From JAKEGN01 sp964465665 (lineage in GTDB: Bacteria; Pseudomonadota; Gammaproteobacteria; Steroidobacterales; Woeseiaceae), in the NCBI GenBank assembly GCA_964465665.1, contig CAYXKM010000160.1, positions 1 to 35,329 of the forward strand: DNA of 35,329 nt, given 5' to 3'. Shown here one piece after another: positions 1 to 7,128 of this stretch. Under the pieces are notes generated by a model. That model had not been told where the DNA came from. It saw only the letters and a list, made by a program, of their open reading frames with translations, and ran no database searches. The position numbers and the translations under genes were made by a program. Position 1 is the stretch's first letter. The number at the start of each line of letters is the position of its first letter.

Positions 1-381
1 GACCGTGACCAGGCCACCGACCAGCAGACCTCTCATGATTCCGCCAGACACATGGCCCAGAATGATCGTGACATTCGACATCGGGGAAATGAGCATCTCC
101 TCTATATGACGGCCGAACTTGGCACCGAAAAATGATGAGACGACGTTTCCGTAGGAATTCGTGATCACCGACATCATGATCAGGCCAGGCGCGATGTACT
201 GCATGTAGTCAAAACCATCCATGCTGCCGATTCGGCCCCCGATGAGATTGCCGAATATGATGAAGTACAACGTCATGGTAATCGCCGGCGGCACGATCGT
301 TTGTACCCAGATGCGGATGACGCGGATGATTTCCTTGCGCACGATCGTCACAAAACCGATCCAGTTCAGGTGCAAGCTCAT
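1..381 (-). CDS. yadH: ABC-2 type exporter permease YadH (C-terminus cut by window edge)
   Basis: This is the inner-membrane permease of a YadGH-type ABC exporter; the substrate is not known. Only the first 127 residues are in the window. The start is ATG at 381, one base after the stop of the ATPase gene, so the two are almost certainly co-translated. The N-terminus has a short amphipathic stretch, then a hydrophobic segment containing IWVQTIVPPAITMTLYF and the conserved FGNLIGGRIG. Next come PGLIMMSVITNSYGNVVSSFF and an IEEMLISP cytoplasmic motif. These closely resemble what I remember of E. coli YadH. The remaining transmembrane segments lie outside the window. Family assignment is firm; transport function is inferred. 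Confidence 0.9.
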   Translation of the reverse strand, partial: MSLHLNWIGFVTIVRKEIIRVIRIWVQTIVPPAITMTLYFIIFGNLIGGRIGSMDGFDYMQYIAPGLIMMSVITNSYGNVVSSFFGAKFGRHIEEMLISPMSNVTIILGHVSGGIMRGLLVGGLVTV

Positions 382-382
382 A

Positions 383-1324
383 TCAGCCAGCCGACCCTGT
401 CGCGCTGCTTCGCGGTGCGTTTTCGACAAGACCAATGAAAAGTTCTTCGAGCCGATTGGTCTTGTTTCGCAAACTTGAAACCGAGATGCCCTTGCTGCTC
501 AGCAGTACGAACAGTTCATTGAGGTCGCGCGTAGACTCGATCGAGACTTCCAGGTCGCCATCGTCGCGCAGCAAGGTGTCGAAACCCTCCAGTTCTGGCC
601 GTTGCGCGACCGGGGTCCGGAGCGTTAGAACAAAAATTTCCTTTTTCAGCTTGCGCAGCACGGCGTTCATCGATGCGTTCTCGATGACTTTTCCCTTGTC
701 AATAATGGCCACGTGCCGGCACAGGCTTTCCGCTTCCTCGAGGTAATGCGTGGTAAGGATGATTGTCGTGCCGGCCTCATTTGTCCGTTTCAGGAAATCC
801 CACATCGAACGGCGAATTTCGATATCGACTCCGGCTGTCGGCTCATCAAGGATCAGGAGCTTCGGTTCGTGGATCAGGGCGCGAGCGATCATCAGCCTTC
901 GTTTCAGGCCCCCGGAGAGGGTTCTCGACTGTTCGCGTCGCCGGTCCCACAGTCGCAGTTCGCTGAGATATTTCTCGGCACGGTGCATCGCTTCGCGGCG
1001 TTCTATGCCGTAGTAGCCTGCCTGGTGCACGACGATGTTCAGGACGGTTTCGAAGGGGTTCAGGTTGATTTCCTGGGGCACCAGGCCGATACACGCTTTG
1101 GCGGCTGCGAGGTCCCTGTCTATGTTATGACCGAAAATTTCGACTTCGCCGGCCGACTTGTTGACCAGCGAACAGACGATACCGATTGCCGTGGTTTTGC
1201 CGGCACCGTTCGGGCCCAGCAGCGCGTAGAAATCGCCTGATTCGACTTCGAAATCGATACCCTTCAGTGCCTCGGCACCGTTGGGGTAGGTTTTTGTCAG
1301 GTTCCGGATCGACAGTGCTTGCAT
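383..1324 (-). CDS. yadG: ABC exporter ATP-binding protein YadG
   Basis: This is the cytoplasmic ATPase that powers the YadH permease encoded immediately downstream. With the ATG at 1324 it is 313 residues, close to the family length of about 308. Walker A is GPNGAGKT (residues 37-44). The signature is LSGGLKRR, with Leu instead of the usual Gln after LSGG. Walker B is LLILDEP and the switch His sits in LTTHYLEEAE. A C-terminal extension of about 80 residues follows, as in exporters of the drug/polysaccharide type. An in-frame start at 1357 would add 11 residues, but MQALSIRNLTKTYP is the normal beginning. The chosen start codon lies at the edge of a perfect 14-bp inverted repeat (1323-1353), which could affect translation or bind a repressor. 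Confidence 0.93.
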   Translation of the reverse strand: MQALSIRNLTKTYPNGAEALKGIDFEVESGDFYALLGPNGAGKTTAIGIVCSLVNKSAGEVEIFGHNIDRDLAAAKACIGLVPQEINLNPFETVLNIVVHQAGYYGIERREAMHRAEKYLSELRLWDRRREQSRTLSGGLKRRLMIARALIHEPKLLILDEPTAGVDIEIRRSMWDFLKRTNEAGTTIILTTHYLEEAESLCRHVAIIDKGKVIENASMNAVLRKLKKEIFVLTLRTPVAQRPELEGFDTLLRDDGDLEVSIESTRDLNELFVLLSSKGISVSSLRNKTNRLEELFIGLVENAPRSSATGSAG

Positions 1325-1353
1325 ATCGCCGCGTATTGTATACGCGGCGATAT
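1323..1353. repeat. Perfect inverted repeat overlapping the yadG start codon
   Basis: Arms 1323-1336 (ATATCGCCGCGTAT) and 1340-1353 are exact reverse complements around a 3-base centre (TGT). In the minus-strand mRNA this would be a 14-bp hairpin whose 3' edge contains the yadG AUG. In DNA it is a dyad suitable for a dimeric regulator. No T-run follows, so it does not look like an intrinsic terminator. Its position in the 43-base gap between the upstream gene and yadG suggests control of the exporter alone. Confidence 0.75.
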
Positions 1354-1367
1354 TCAAATGTGGGCTT

Positions 1368-2039
1368 TCATCCCTCGTCGGACTCTTCTGCGACGTGCAA
1401 GCCCGTGCGGTCCATCTTGCGCGCGGCTGTTGCCCATGTTTGCCGGATATTGCTGCGATCGTGAGTCAGCATTGCTTGCAGCGCGCTGATGTGCGCGCAC
1501 TGGCGAACCCTGTCTTGCCGCACTACACCGGCATCAAGGAGTTTCAGCCAAAAATCTCCGGCGCCGCCCGATCGAAGCTGCAGCAGATCCTCGCGGATAC
1601 GGGTAACGGCCAGCAGCTGGAAAAAAGTCCTTTCGGAGATCTGCTCGCACCAGTGCAGGGTCGCTCCGGCAAGCACCCGTGCTGCGTAAGGATTTCGTTG
1701 TGCAAGTTGCCATACGAATCCAAGTCCTGCAGCCGTCAGCCTGGCGAGTTCGTCGCTGGCGGCAGACGATGCAGCAAACAGGTCCGGATTGCCGGCAGCC
1801 TTGAACAGTTGCTCCCACAACCGGGCATCGCGTTCGCGAAACGAGAACAACAGGAACGGAGCGCAAGCGAGACGCCTGGCCTGGACATCACTCAGGCCTT
1901 GCAGGCGGTTCGCGAGCCTTTCGTCCAGTCCGTTCAGGCAGGCCCGGGACAGCCGGCGTCTGCGGGCAAGCTCCAGAAAAGCGCTGTTCAAGGCGCAGAC
2001 GTTGGCGAAGTCCGCGGCCTCAGGCCCGGCGAATTCCAT
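1368..2039 (-). CDS. Hypothetical protein, 223 aa, upstream of yadGH
   Basis: I do not recognise this protein. The ATG at 2039 is preceded by a good ribosome-binding site (AAGGGGG, four bases before the start), which supports expression. It is rich in Leu, Ala and Arg and predicted largely helical, with no signal peptide or transmembrane segment. Recognisable stretches are an Arg-rich segment LARRRRLSRA near residue 24 and an Arg/Glu-rich central region (FSFRERDARLWEQLF). It lies 43 bases upstream of yadG on the same strand and is divergent from the FlhC-like gene, so it may share transcription with the exporter or a divergent promoter with the regulator. Confidence 0.7.
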   Translation of the reverse strand: MEFAGPEAADFANVCALNSAFLELARRRRLSRACLNGLDERLANRLQGLSDVQARRLACAPFLLFSFRERDARLWEQLFKAAGNPDLFAASSAASDELARLTAAGLGFVWQLAQRNPYAARVLAGATLHWCEQISERTFFQLLAVTRIREDLLQLRSGGAGDFWLKLLDAGVVRQDRVRQCAHISALQAMLTHDRSNIRQTWATAARKMDRTGLHVAEESDEG

Positions 2040-2097
2040 ATTTCCCCCTTAGGTTTCCGGCGTTTCTTGGTGGTTTTGCCGGATACAAAAATATCAA

Positions 2098-2125
2098 TTG
2101 AAATACCAGAAAAGGATCGTATACC
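2098..2125 (+). promoter_or_regulatory. Possible sigma-70-like promoter for the FlhC-family gene
   Basis: TTGAAA (2098-2103) and TATACC (2120-2125) are separated by 16 bases in an AT-rich part of the 133-base divergent intergenic region. The match is moderate. The start codon is about 48 bases further down, behind an excellent AAGGAGG ribosome-binding site at about 2161-2167. Confidence 0.35.
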
Positions 2126-2172
2126 CTCTTATAGCACTGTATATGGTCTGTTTCTAGCAAAAGGAGGCATTT

Positions 2173-2766
2173 ATGCGTCTGACCGACAATCGTTATGCTA
2201 CCGAGCGCAGCCAGTTCGAGTTGGCCCTGCGCATGATCCGTCACGAAGCACGAACCCACACCATCAAGGAGTGCACGGGTTTGAGCGATGACCGGATTCG
2301 AAAGCTCTATACAACCTATTTTCGGGACAGCGGCGACCAACGGGTACGACGACGGCGCGGCAAGTCACCGCAGCAGGTCGGGCTGTTCGTCAAGAATCCG
2401 GTGAACCAGCTGGAAGCAACAACCCTGGTTGCGCTGTTCTGCGCCAGCCTCCTGCTTCGTATCGACAGCAGCAACAAAGTGCATGCCTGTTGGCCGAGAC
2501 CGGACGTGGAATACGGCCATCGCGTGTGCCGCGCATTCGAAACTTACCTGCAGCTACACCGTAACGCCCGGCTTAGCTTCGAGTGGGCATGGAGACTGTT
2601 GAAAAGCATCAGCTGCAATGATGAGCTATACCTTGCCTCATGTCGGGAATGTCGGACGATATATGTGCAGGATGCCTATGCTCTGGATCGTCATAAGTGT
2701 CCGACCTGCGAGATCGGCCGGCAGAGTCAGTCACAGGCCTCAGTGACGGAGACCTCCTGTCACTGA
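2173..2766 (+). CDS. FlhC-family transcriptional activator (no FlhD partner nearby)
   Basis: This 197-residue protein matches the size of FlhC (192 in E. coli). FlhC is the zinc-binding subunit of the FlhD4C2 activator of flagellar genes. The N-terminal part (about residues 15-75) has the FlhC-like pattern of a helix-turn-helix-type stretch (IKECTGLSDDRIRKLY) followed by a basic segment and GKSP. The C-terminal zinc motif is present as C157-x2-C160-x15-C176-x2-C179. The AAGGAGG site six bases before the ATG makes the start secure. No flhD and no flagellar gene is in the window, so the target genes and partner are unknown. It probably acts as a DNA-binding regulator; calling it the flagellar master regulator would go beyond the sequence. 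Confidence 0.85.
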   Translation: MRLTDNRYATERSQFELALRMIRHEARTHTIKECTGLSDDRIRKLYTTYFRDSGDQRVRRRRGKSPQQVGLFVKNPVNQLEATTLVALFCASLLLRIDSSNKVHACWPRPDVEYGHRVCRAFETYLQLHRNARLSFEWAWRLLKSISCNDELYLASCRECRTIYVQDAYALDRHKCPTCEIGRQSQSQASVTETSCH

Positions 2767-2913
2767 TTCGTGATCCATGGGTGTCGCGCATTTCCGGTAG
2801 ACTTTGCGGCATTCCGACTTTCGGCTGACATGCCGTAGCGCAAACCGGGGATCTATGATGTTCGTCAATGCATTTCTTGGCCTGCCTCTGCGCTCGGCAC
2901 GGTCCGCCAGGAA

Positions 2914-3804
2914 TTGAACGGTCACAATACATTTGCCGGTGCTTTCGTCGACCGGTCCGGTCACCGGCGCGCCGATTCGAAATGGCTTGAAGCCGCACAA
3001 TGGCTGCCGGAAAGCCGCTTTGTTCCGGTGTGGGGCGACAAGTGCCTCGCGTCGGCGGACTCTTCGCGTGCCGTACTGCTCTGCCGGCAGGATGCAGCAG
3101 CCTATATCACAGACGAAGAGCTGATTTTTCTCGGCTTTTTCCGCGAGCAGCCGGCGTTTGCATTTCGCATCGACCCGGCCGTCGACAGTCCGTTCAAAGG
3201 CTGCGGCGAGTTTCATGACTTGCGTTATCTGGGCAGCGTGCTGCCGCCGGACGAGGCCAATCTCGCAGCACAGGCCCGCGCACTGGTCATCTGGCACGGC
3301 ATGCAGAAATTCTGCGGCCTCTGCGGCTCTCCGTCGCGAGCGGAATCCGGTGGCAATACGCGGAAGTGCACCAACAGTAAATGCCAGCATACGATTTTCC
3401 CGCGCGTCGATCCCGCCATCATCGTACTGGTTTCCAATGGACCGCAGTGTTTGCTTGGCAGGCAGTTGTCCTGGCCGGAAGGACGTTACTCGACGATCGC
3501 CGGATTCGTCGAACCCGGTGAAAGTCTTGAAGATGCCGTGCGCCGGGAGGTTCTGGAAGAGACCAATATCGAGGTGCATGATGTTCGTTACCACAGCTCG
3601 CAGCCCTGGCCGTTCCCGGCGTCACTGATGCTGGGATTTACGGCAGCCGCCGCCTCGGCCGACATCGCGTTCAATGACGGCGAGCTCGAGGATGCCCAGT
3701 GGTTTACTCGAAAAGAACTGCAGTCCGGATTTCCGAAGCTTCCGTACCGTTTGTCCATCGCAAGACGACTGGTCGATGACTGGCTGAACCTGCAGGAACC
3801 GTGA
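2914..3804 (+). CDS. nudC: NAD(H) / NAD-RNA pyrophosphatase NudC
   Basis: NudC hydrolyses NADH/NAD to NMN and AMP and, in E. coli, removes NAD caps from RNA. At 296 residues it has the full family architecture. An N-terminal NUDIX-like domain comes first, then a zinc ribbon (C134, C137, C152, C157) and the catalytic Nudix domain. The Nudix box starts at Gly197 and carries the RREVLEE core at 210-216. The NudC-specific signature SQPWPFP is at 229-235. The only usable start in frame is TTG at 2914, giving the family-typical NTFAG close to the N-terminus. The gene ends 11 bases before the NRDE-family gene, so the two are probably co-transcribed. Confidence 0.95.
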   Translation: MNGHNTFAGAFVDRSGHRRADSKWLEAAQWLPESRFVPVWGDKCLASADSSRAVLLCRQDAAAYITDEELIFLGFFREQPAFAFRIDPAVDSPFKGCGEFHDLRYLGSVLPPDEANLAAQARALVIWHGMQKFCGLCGSPSRAESGGNTRKCTNSKCQHTIFPRVDPAIIVLVSNGPQCLLGRQLSWPEGRYSTIAGFVEPGESLEDAVRREVLEETNIEVHDVRYHSSQPWPFPASLMLGFTAAAASADIAFNDGELEDAQWFTRKELQSGFPKLPYRLSIARRLVDDWLNLQEP

Positions 3805-3814
3805 GTTTGACAGC

Positions 3815-4603
3815 GTGTGTCTGATCGTTTTTTCCTGGCATGCGCATCCGGTGTATCGCCTGATACTTGCCGCCAACCGGGATGAGTATCACTCACGGCC
3901 TGCGCGAAACGCGCATTGGTGGCCCGACCGGCAGCACGTTCTGGCCGGCAGGGATTTGCAGGCTGGCGGTACCTGGCTCGGCGTCAGTCGCAAAGGAAGA
4001 TTTGCCAGCGTAACCAATTATCGCGAGATGCAGCGTGCAACCGGCCGGCTTCGATCACGCGGCGAGATCGTCAGCCGCTTCATTGACAATGACACGAGCC
4101 CGAACGACTTTGCGTCATCGATCGATGGCGTGAGCTATGCCGGGTACAGCCTGCTTGCCGCCGACCGCGGGCAGCTGGTTTATTCGTCGAACCGCGCCCG
4201 GGCGCCATCGGTACTCGGACCCGGCGTGTACGGTCTCAGCAACGCGGATCTCGATACCCCATGGCCAAAATTGTTGCGCAGCCGCGAGGAACTGGGGCGC
4301 CTCATCGGCAACAATACCGTCGATGAAACGTCTCTGATGCGATTGCTTGCCGATCGCTCGCCGGCACCACTGGACACGATTGACAATCCGCAATTGCCGT
4401 TCCCGCTGGCCCGCGCTCTCTCGGCGCCGTTCATTGTCTCCGGCGAATTCGGCACGCGTTGCTCGACAACGCTGCTGTGGTCCTACGATGACGATGTGGA
4501 ATTTTGCGAGCGCGTCTTCGATTCGTCCGGAGAGCCGTCCGGCACCCGGCGTTTTCGTTTCAAGATCGACGATGCAATGTCTCCCGCGACCCGGGCAGAT
4601 TGA
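3815..4603 (+). CDS. NRDE / TANGO2-family protein
   Basis: This 262-residue protein starts with GTG and has the family signature at its very N-terminus: Cys2, then LILAANRDE at about residues 16-24 and a downstream GGTWLGV (about 52-58). The bacterial family resembles Ntn-hydrolase-fold proteins with a processed or exposed N-terminal Cys. Human TANGO2 has been linked to lipid and haem metabolism, but the bacterial role is not established. It is 10 bases after nudC and faces the esterase gene convergently, with only four bases between the stop codons. Confidence 0.9.
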   Translation: MCLIVFSWHAHPVYRLILAANRDEYHSRPARNAHWWPDRQHVLAGRDLQAGGTWLGVSRKGRFASVTNYREMQRATGRLRSRGEIVSRFIDNDTSPNDFASSIDGVSYAGYSLLAADRGQLVYSSNRARAPSVLGPGVYGLSNADLDTPWPKLLRSREELGRLIGNNTVDETSLMRLLADRSPAPLDTIDNPQLPFPLARALSAPFIVSGEFGTRCSTTLLWSYDDDVEFCERVFDSSGEPSGTRRFRFKIDDAMSPATRAD

Positions 4604-4607
4604 AGCA

Positions 4608-5297
4608 TCAACCGGGTGACCGGTCGAAGACTGACATCAGCCAGTCGCGTATGGCCACGATCTCCTCCGCGCAGACCGCGTGCGCCATCGGGTATTCGTG
4701 CCATTCCACCCGGTAACCCGCACTTTCCAATGCCGCACGGGACTGCAGCCCCATGCTCAACGGCAGCATCGGATCGAATGTACCGTGCGCCATGAAAACC
4801 GGCAGGTCCCGAGATTGCGCGCGAGGATTGCTGAGGACCTCCGCAGCAAAGGCGTCGCCAAGCGGCAACCAGGTCGACAGAGCCAGCAACCCGGCAAGTT
4901 TTTGCGCATGGCGCAATGCCGTGTGCATTGCGATGGCACCGCCTTGCGAGAATCCGGCAAGCACCACCCGGTTGTTGGCGATGCCCCGGCCAAGCTCACG
5001 TTCAATGAGAGCCGTAAGGATCGAAGCGCTGTGGCGTATACCCTGCTCATCCTGTGGTCCGGAGCGATCGAGGCTGATGATGTCGTACCACGCACGCATG
5101 CGCGTGCCTCCATTCAGGGTTACCGGGCGTATCGGCGCATGCGGAAAAACAAAGCGGAGGCCGAACCCCTGCGGCAACCTGAGCTCATCCACGATCGGCT
5201 CGAAATCGTGACCATCGGCACCGAGGCCGTGCAGCCAGATAACACTTCCGGTGGCCGGGTTTGCCGGTTCGATCTCGACTGTCTCGGTCGCGCACAT
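4608..5297 (-). CDS. Carboxylesterase / phospholipase (alpha/beta hydrolase, EstB/YpfH type)
   Basis: This is a cytoplasmic serine hydrolase of the phospholipase/carboxylesterase family (Abhydrolase_2). From the ATG at 5297 it is 229 residues, the usual family length. The oxyanion/N-terminal motif is WLHGLGADGHDF (21-32). The nucleophile is Ser117 in GFSQGG, with Asp175 (in HGTFDP) and His206 (in YPMAHAV) completing the triad. In-frame ATGs at 5327 and 5381 exist. I prefer 5297 because a purine-rich GAGGTGGGG precedes it and the sequence before residue 1 is not family-like. It is divergent from argR, and its natural ester substrate cannot be told from sequence. Confidence 0.9.
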   Translation of the reverse strand: MCATETVEIEPANPATGSVIWLHGLGADGHDFEPIVDELRLPQGFGLRFVFPHAPIRPVTLNGGTRMRAWYDIISLDRSGPQDEQGIRHSASILTALIERELGRGIANNRVVLAGFSQGGAIAMHTALRHAQKLAGLLALSTWLPLGDAFAAEVLSNPRAQSRDLPVFMAHGTFDPMLPLSMGLQSRAALESAGYRVEWHEYPMAHAVCAEEIVAIRDWLMSVFDRSPG

Positions 5298-5363
5298 GGG
5301 CACCCCACCTCTGTCAGGATCGCGCATACTAACAACGAAAGCGCGGCGGTCGGCAATAAATAC

Positions 5364-5410
5364 TTGACAGGCTATGCGCATTTGACTAGATATATGCGCA
5401 TATTTATGCG
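5364..5410 (+). promoter_or_regulatory. argR-operon promoter with repeated operator-like TATGCGCAT elements
   Basis: A perfect -35 hexamer TTGACA (5364-5369) lies 17 bases before a weaker -10, TAGATA (5387-5392). Identical nonamers TATGCGCAT occupy 5373-5381 (inside the spacer) and 5393-5401 (just after the -10), 20 bp or two helical turns apart. A partial third copy TATGCG is at 5405-5410. The second copy sits in a 12-bp palindrome (5392-5403). ArgR usually binds pairs of AT-rich palindromic boxes overlapping its promoters. The layout fits autorepression by ArgR, although the sequence differs from the E. coli ARG box. Confidence 0.6.
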
Positions 5411-5419
5411 AAGCCCCTC

Positions 5420-5875
5420 ATGCCGAATTCCACCGAAGTTCAACTCGACCGCCGTGAAGCCATCCGGCGACTGCTACAGAAAGGTCCCGCTGCAACGCAG
5501 AAATTCCTTGTCGATGCTCTCATCGAGCGGGGGTTTGTCGCGACCCAGTCCAGTGTCAGCCGCGACCTGCGGGAGATCGGCGCTATCAAGACCGCGCGCG
5601 GTTATACGCTGGCCGGCGGCATGGCCGCAGGTGACGAGGAGCTCGCACAGGTAGCCGATTTGATGGTCGACCTCAAAGCAGCCGGGCCGAACCTGCTGGT
5701 GATTCGCACCGTAACCGGCGCCGCCCAGCGGGTGGCACTGGCACTCGATCGATGCGAATGGCCGGAAATCGTGGGCAACGTCGGCGGTGACGATACTGTC
5801 TTCACCGCGACGCCGGGCGCAGCCGCGCAACGAAATCTCATCACCAGGATCGGGCGCGCAACGTCCCGGCACTGA
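5420..5875 (+). CDS. argR: Arginine repressor ArgR
   Basis: ArgR is a hexameric, arginine-binding DNA-binding protein that represses arginine biosynthesis. The 151 residues match the family length. The N-terminal winged helix-turn-helix has the recognition helix SSVSRDLREIG (about 44-54). The C-terminal oligomerisation and arginine-binding domain contains the GDDTVF motif, with Asp124 and Asp125 at the usual ligand-binding position. It is the first gene of the arginine operon, 29 bases before argG, and is preceded by a promoter with repeated operator-like elements, which implies autoregulation together with its targets. Confidence 0.95.
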   Translation: MPNSTEVQLDRREAIRRLLQKGPAATQKFLVDALIERGFVATQSSVSRDLREIGAIKTARGYTLAGGMAAGDEELAQVADLMVDLKAAGPNLLVIRTVTGAAQRVALALDRCEWPEIVGNVGGDDTVFTATPGAAAQRNLITRIGRATSRH

Positions 5876-5904
5876 TAGTTCAAGACCGCAGACCGGAGCA
5901 GCCA

Positions 5905-7125
5905 GTGAGCATCGACCGAAGCCCTATCATCCTTGCTTTTTCAGGCGGACTGGATACGTCTTTCTGTGTGCCGTGGCTCAAACAGCAATACGGCCGCGAC
6001 GTCATTACCGTAACCGTGAACACCGGAGGCATCGACAAGGTAGCGGCAGAGCGGCTGAACCTGCAATCGGCGGCGCTGGGGGCCATCGAGCACCTGCTGC
6101 TCGACGGACGACAGGCCTACTTCGATACCGTCTTGCGTTACCTCATCGCGGGCAACGTGCGGCGCGGACAGTTTTATCCGCTGTGCGTCGGTGCCGAGCG
6201 CGGATTGCAGGCAACGGAGCTGGCAAAACTTGCCTTGGCGCGCAAAGCGTCAACAGTGGCGCACGGCTGTACCGCCGCGGGCAACGATCAGGTTCGTTTC
6301 GAAGTGGCATTACGCACGCTGAATCCGCAACTGCAGGTGCTTGCGCCCGTCCGCGACAACAACTGGGCGCGCGCGGAACAGTTGAAGTACCTGCAGAAAC
6401 ATGGATTGCCGCTGCCCGCGCAGGGCTCGGCATACTCGATCAACCGGGGTCTGTGGGGCATAACCATAGGCGGCAGGGAAACCTTGACCTCGACCGGATC
6501 GATACCGGAGGAAGCCTGGGTGTTGTCCAGCGGCGCGTTTGCGAAACCGCTCGCTGCTACATCGCACAGCCTGGGTTTCCATCGCGGCATACCGGTCTCC
6601 CTCGACGGGGAGACCCTGGAGCCGGTCGTAATGATCGAAAAACTGGAGGCGTTGGCCGGCGCTTACGGCATTGGTCGCGGCATACACCTCGGCGACACGG
6701 TGCTGGGGACGAAAGGGCGTGTGGCTTTCGAGGCACCTGCCGCCGTCACATTGATAACAGCGCATCGGGAACTCGAGAAACTGGTACTGAGCGCGCATCA
6801 GACGCGCATCAAAGACAGTGTCGCCGCAATTTATGGCGATCTCGTGCACGAAGGCAAACAGCTCGATCTCGCGGCCCGTGACATCGAGGCCCTGTTCGAG
6901 TCCTCGCAGCAACGGGTAACAGGCCAGGTGTCTTTTACCCTGCGACCCGGAAACCTGTTCATTACAGGTACCGCATCGCCGCATTCGCTGCTCGCGGCAA
7001 CTCGCGGGGTCTATGGCGAATCGGCCGGGGAATGGACTGCAGCGGACGCGCTCGGTTTTGCACGGGTCCTCGCCCTGCCCGGCATACTGCAGTCGCGCGC
7101 CGCTGCAACCGAACAAGGAAACTGA
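5905..7125 (+). CDS. argG: Argininosuccinate synthase
   Basis: ArgG joins citrulline and aspartate with ATP to make argininosuccinate in the cytoplasm. The protein is 406 residues with a GTG start at 5905. The N-terminal ATP pyrophosphatase P-loop is AFSGGLDTS (10-18), and conserved TVNTGG and AHGCTAAGNDQVRFE segments (the latter resembling the AHGCTGKGNDQ motif) follow. It belongs to the shorter type found in Xanthomonas and Bacteroidetes arginine clusters. Because the downstream carbamoyltransferase works on an acylated ornithine, an acylcitrulline must be deacylated before this step. It is second in the operon, four bases before the P-loop protein gene. Confidence 0.94.
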   Translation: MSIDRSPIILAFSGGLDTSFCVPWLKQQYGRDVITVTVNTGGIDKVAAERLNLQSAALGAIEHLLLDGRQAYFDTVLRYLIAGNVRRGQFYPLCVGAERGLQATELAKLALARKASTVAHGCTAAGNDQVRFEVALRTLNPQLQVLAPVRDNNWARAEQLKYLQKHGLPLPAQGSAYSINRGLWGITIGGRETLTSTGSIPEEAWVLSSGAFAKPLAATSHSLGFHRGIPVSLDGETLEPVVMIEKLEALAGAYGIGRGIHLGDTVLGTKGRVAFEAPAAVTLITAHRELEKLVLSAHQTRIKDSVAAIYGDLVHEGKQLDLAARDIEALFESSQQRVTGQVSFTLRPGNLFITGTASPHSLLAATRGVYGESAGEWTAADALGFARVLALPGILQSRAAATEQGN

Positions 7126-7128
7126 GTC

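Noticed and set aside
1395..2291. Plus-strand open frame (298 codons) opposite the unknown 223-aa protein
   Set aside because: The minus-strand gene has the better ribosome-binding site and start; this frame runs into the FlhC-like gene in another frame. Since the minus-strand gene is itself of unknown family, this is a weaker rejection than the others.
4680..5654. Plus-strand open frame (324 codons) opposite the esterase and running into argR
   Set aside because: Esterase triad and ArgR helix-turn-helix lie in other frames; composition is non-protein-like.
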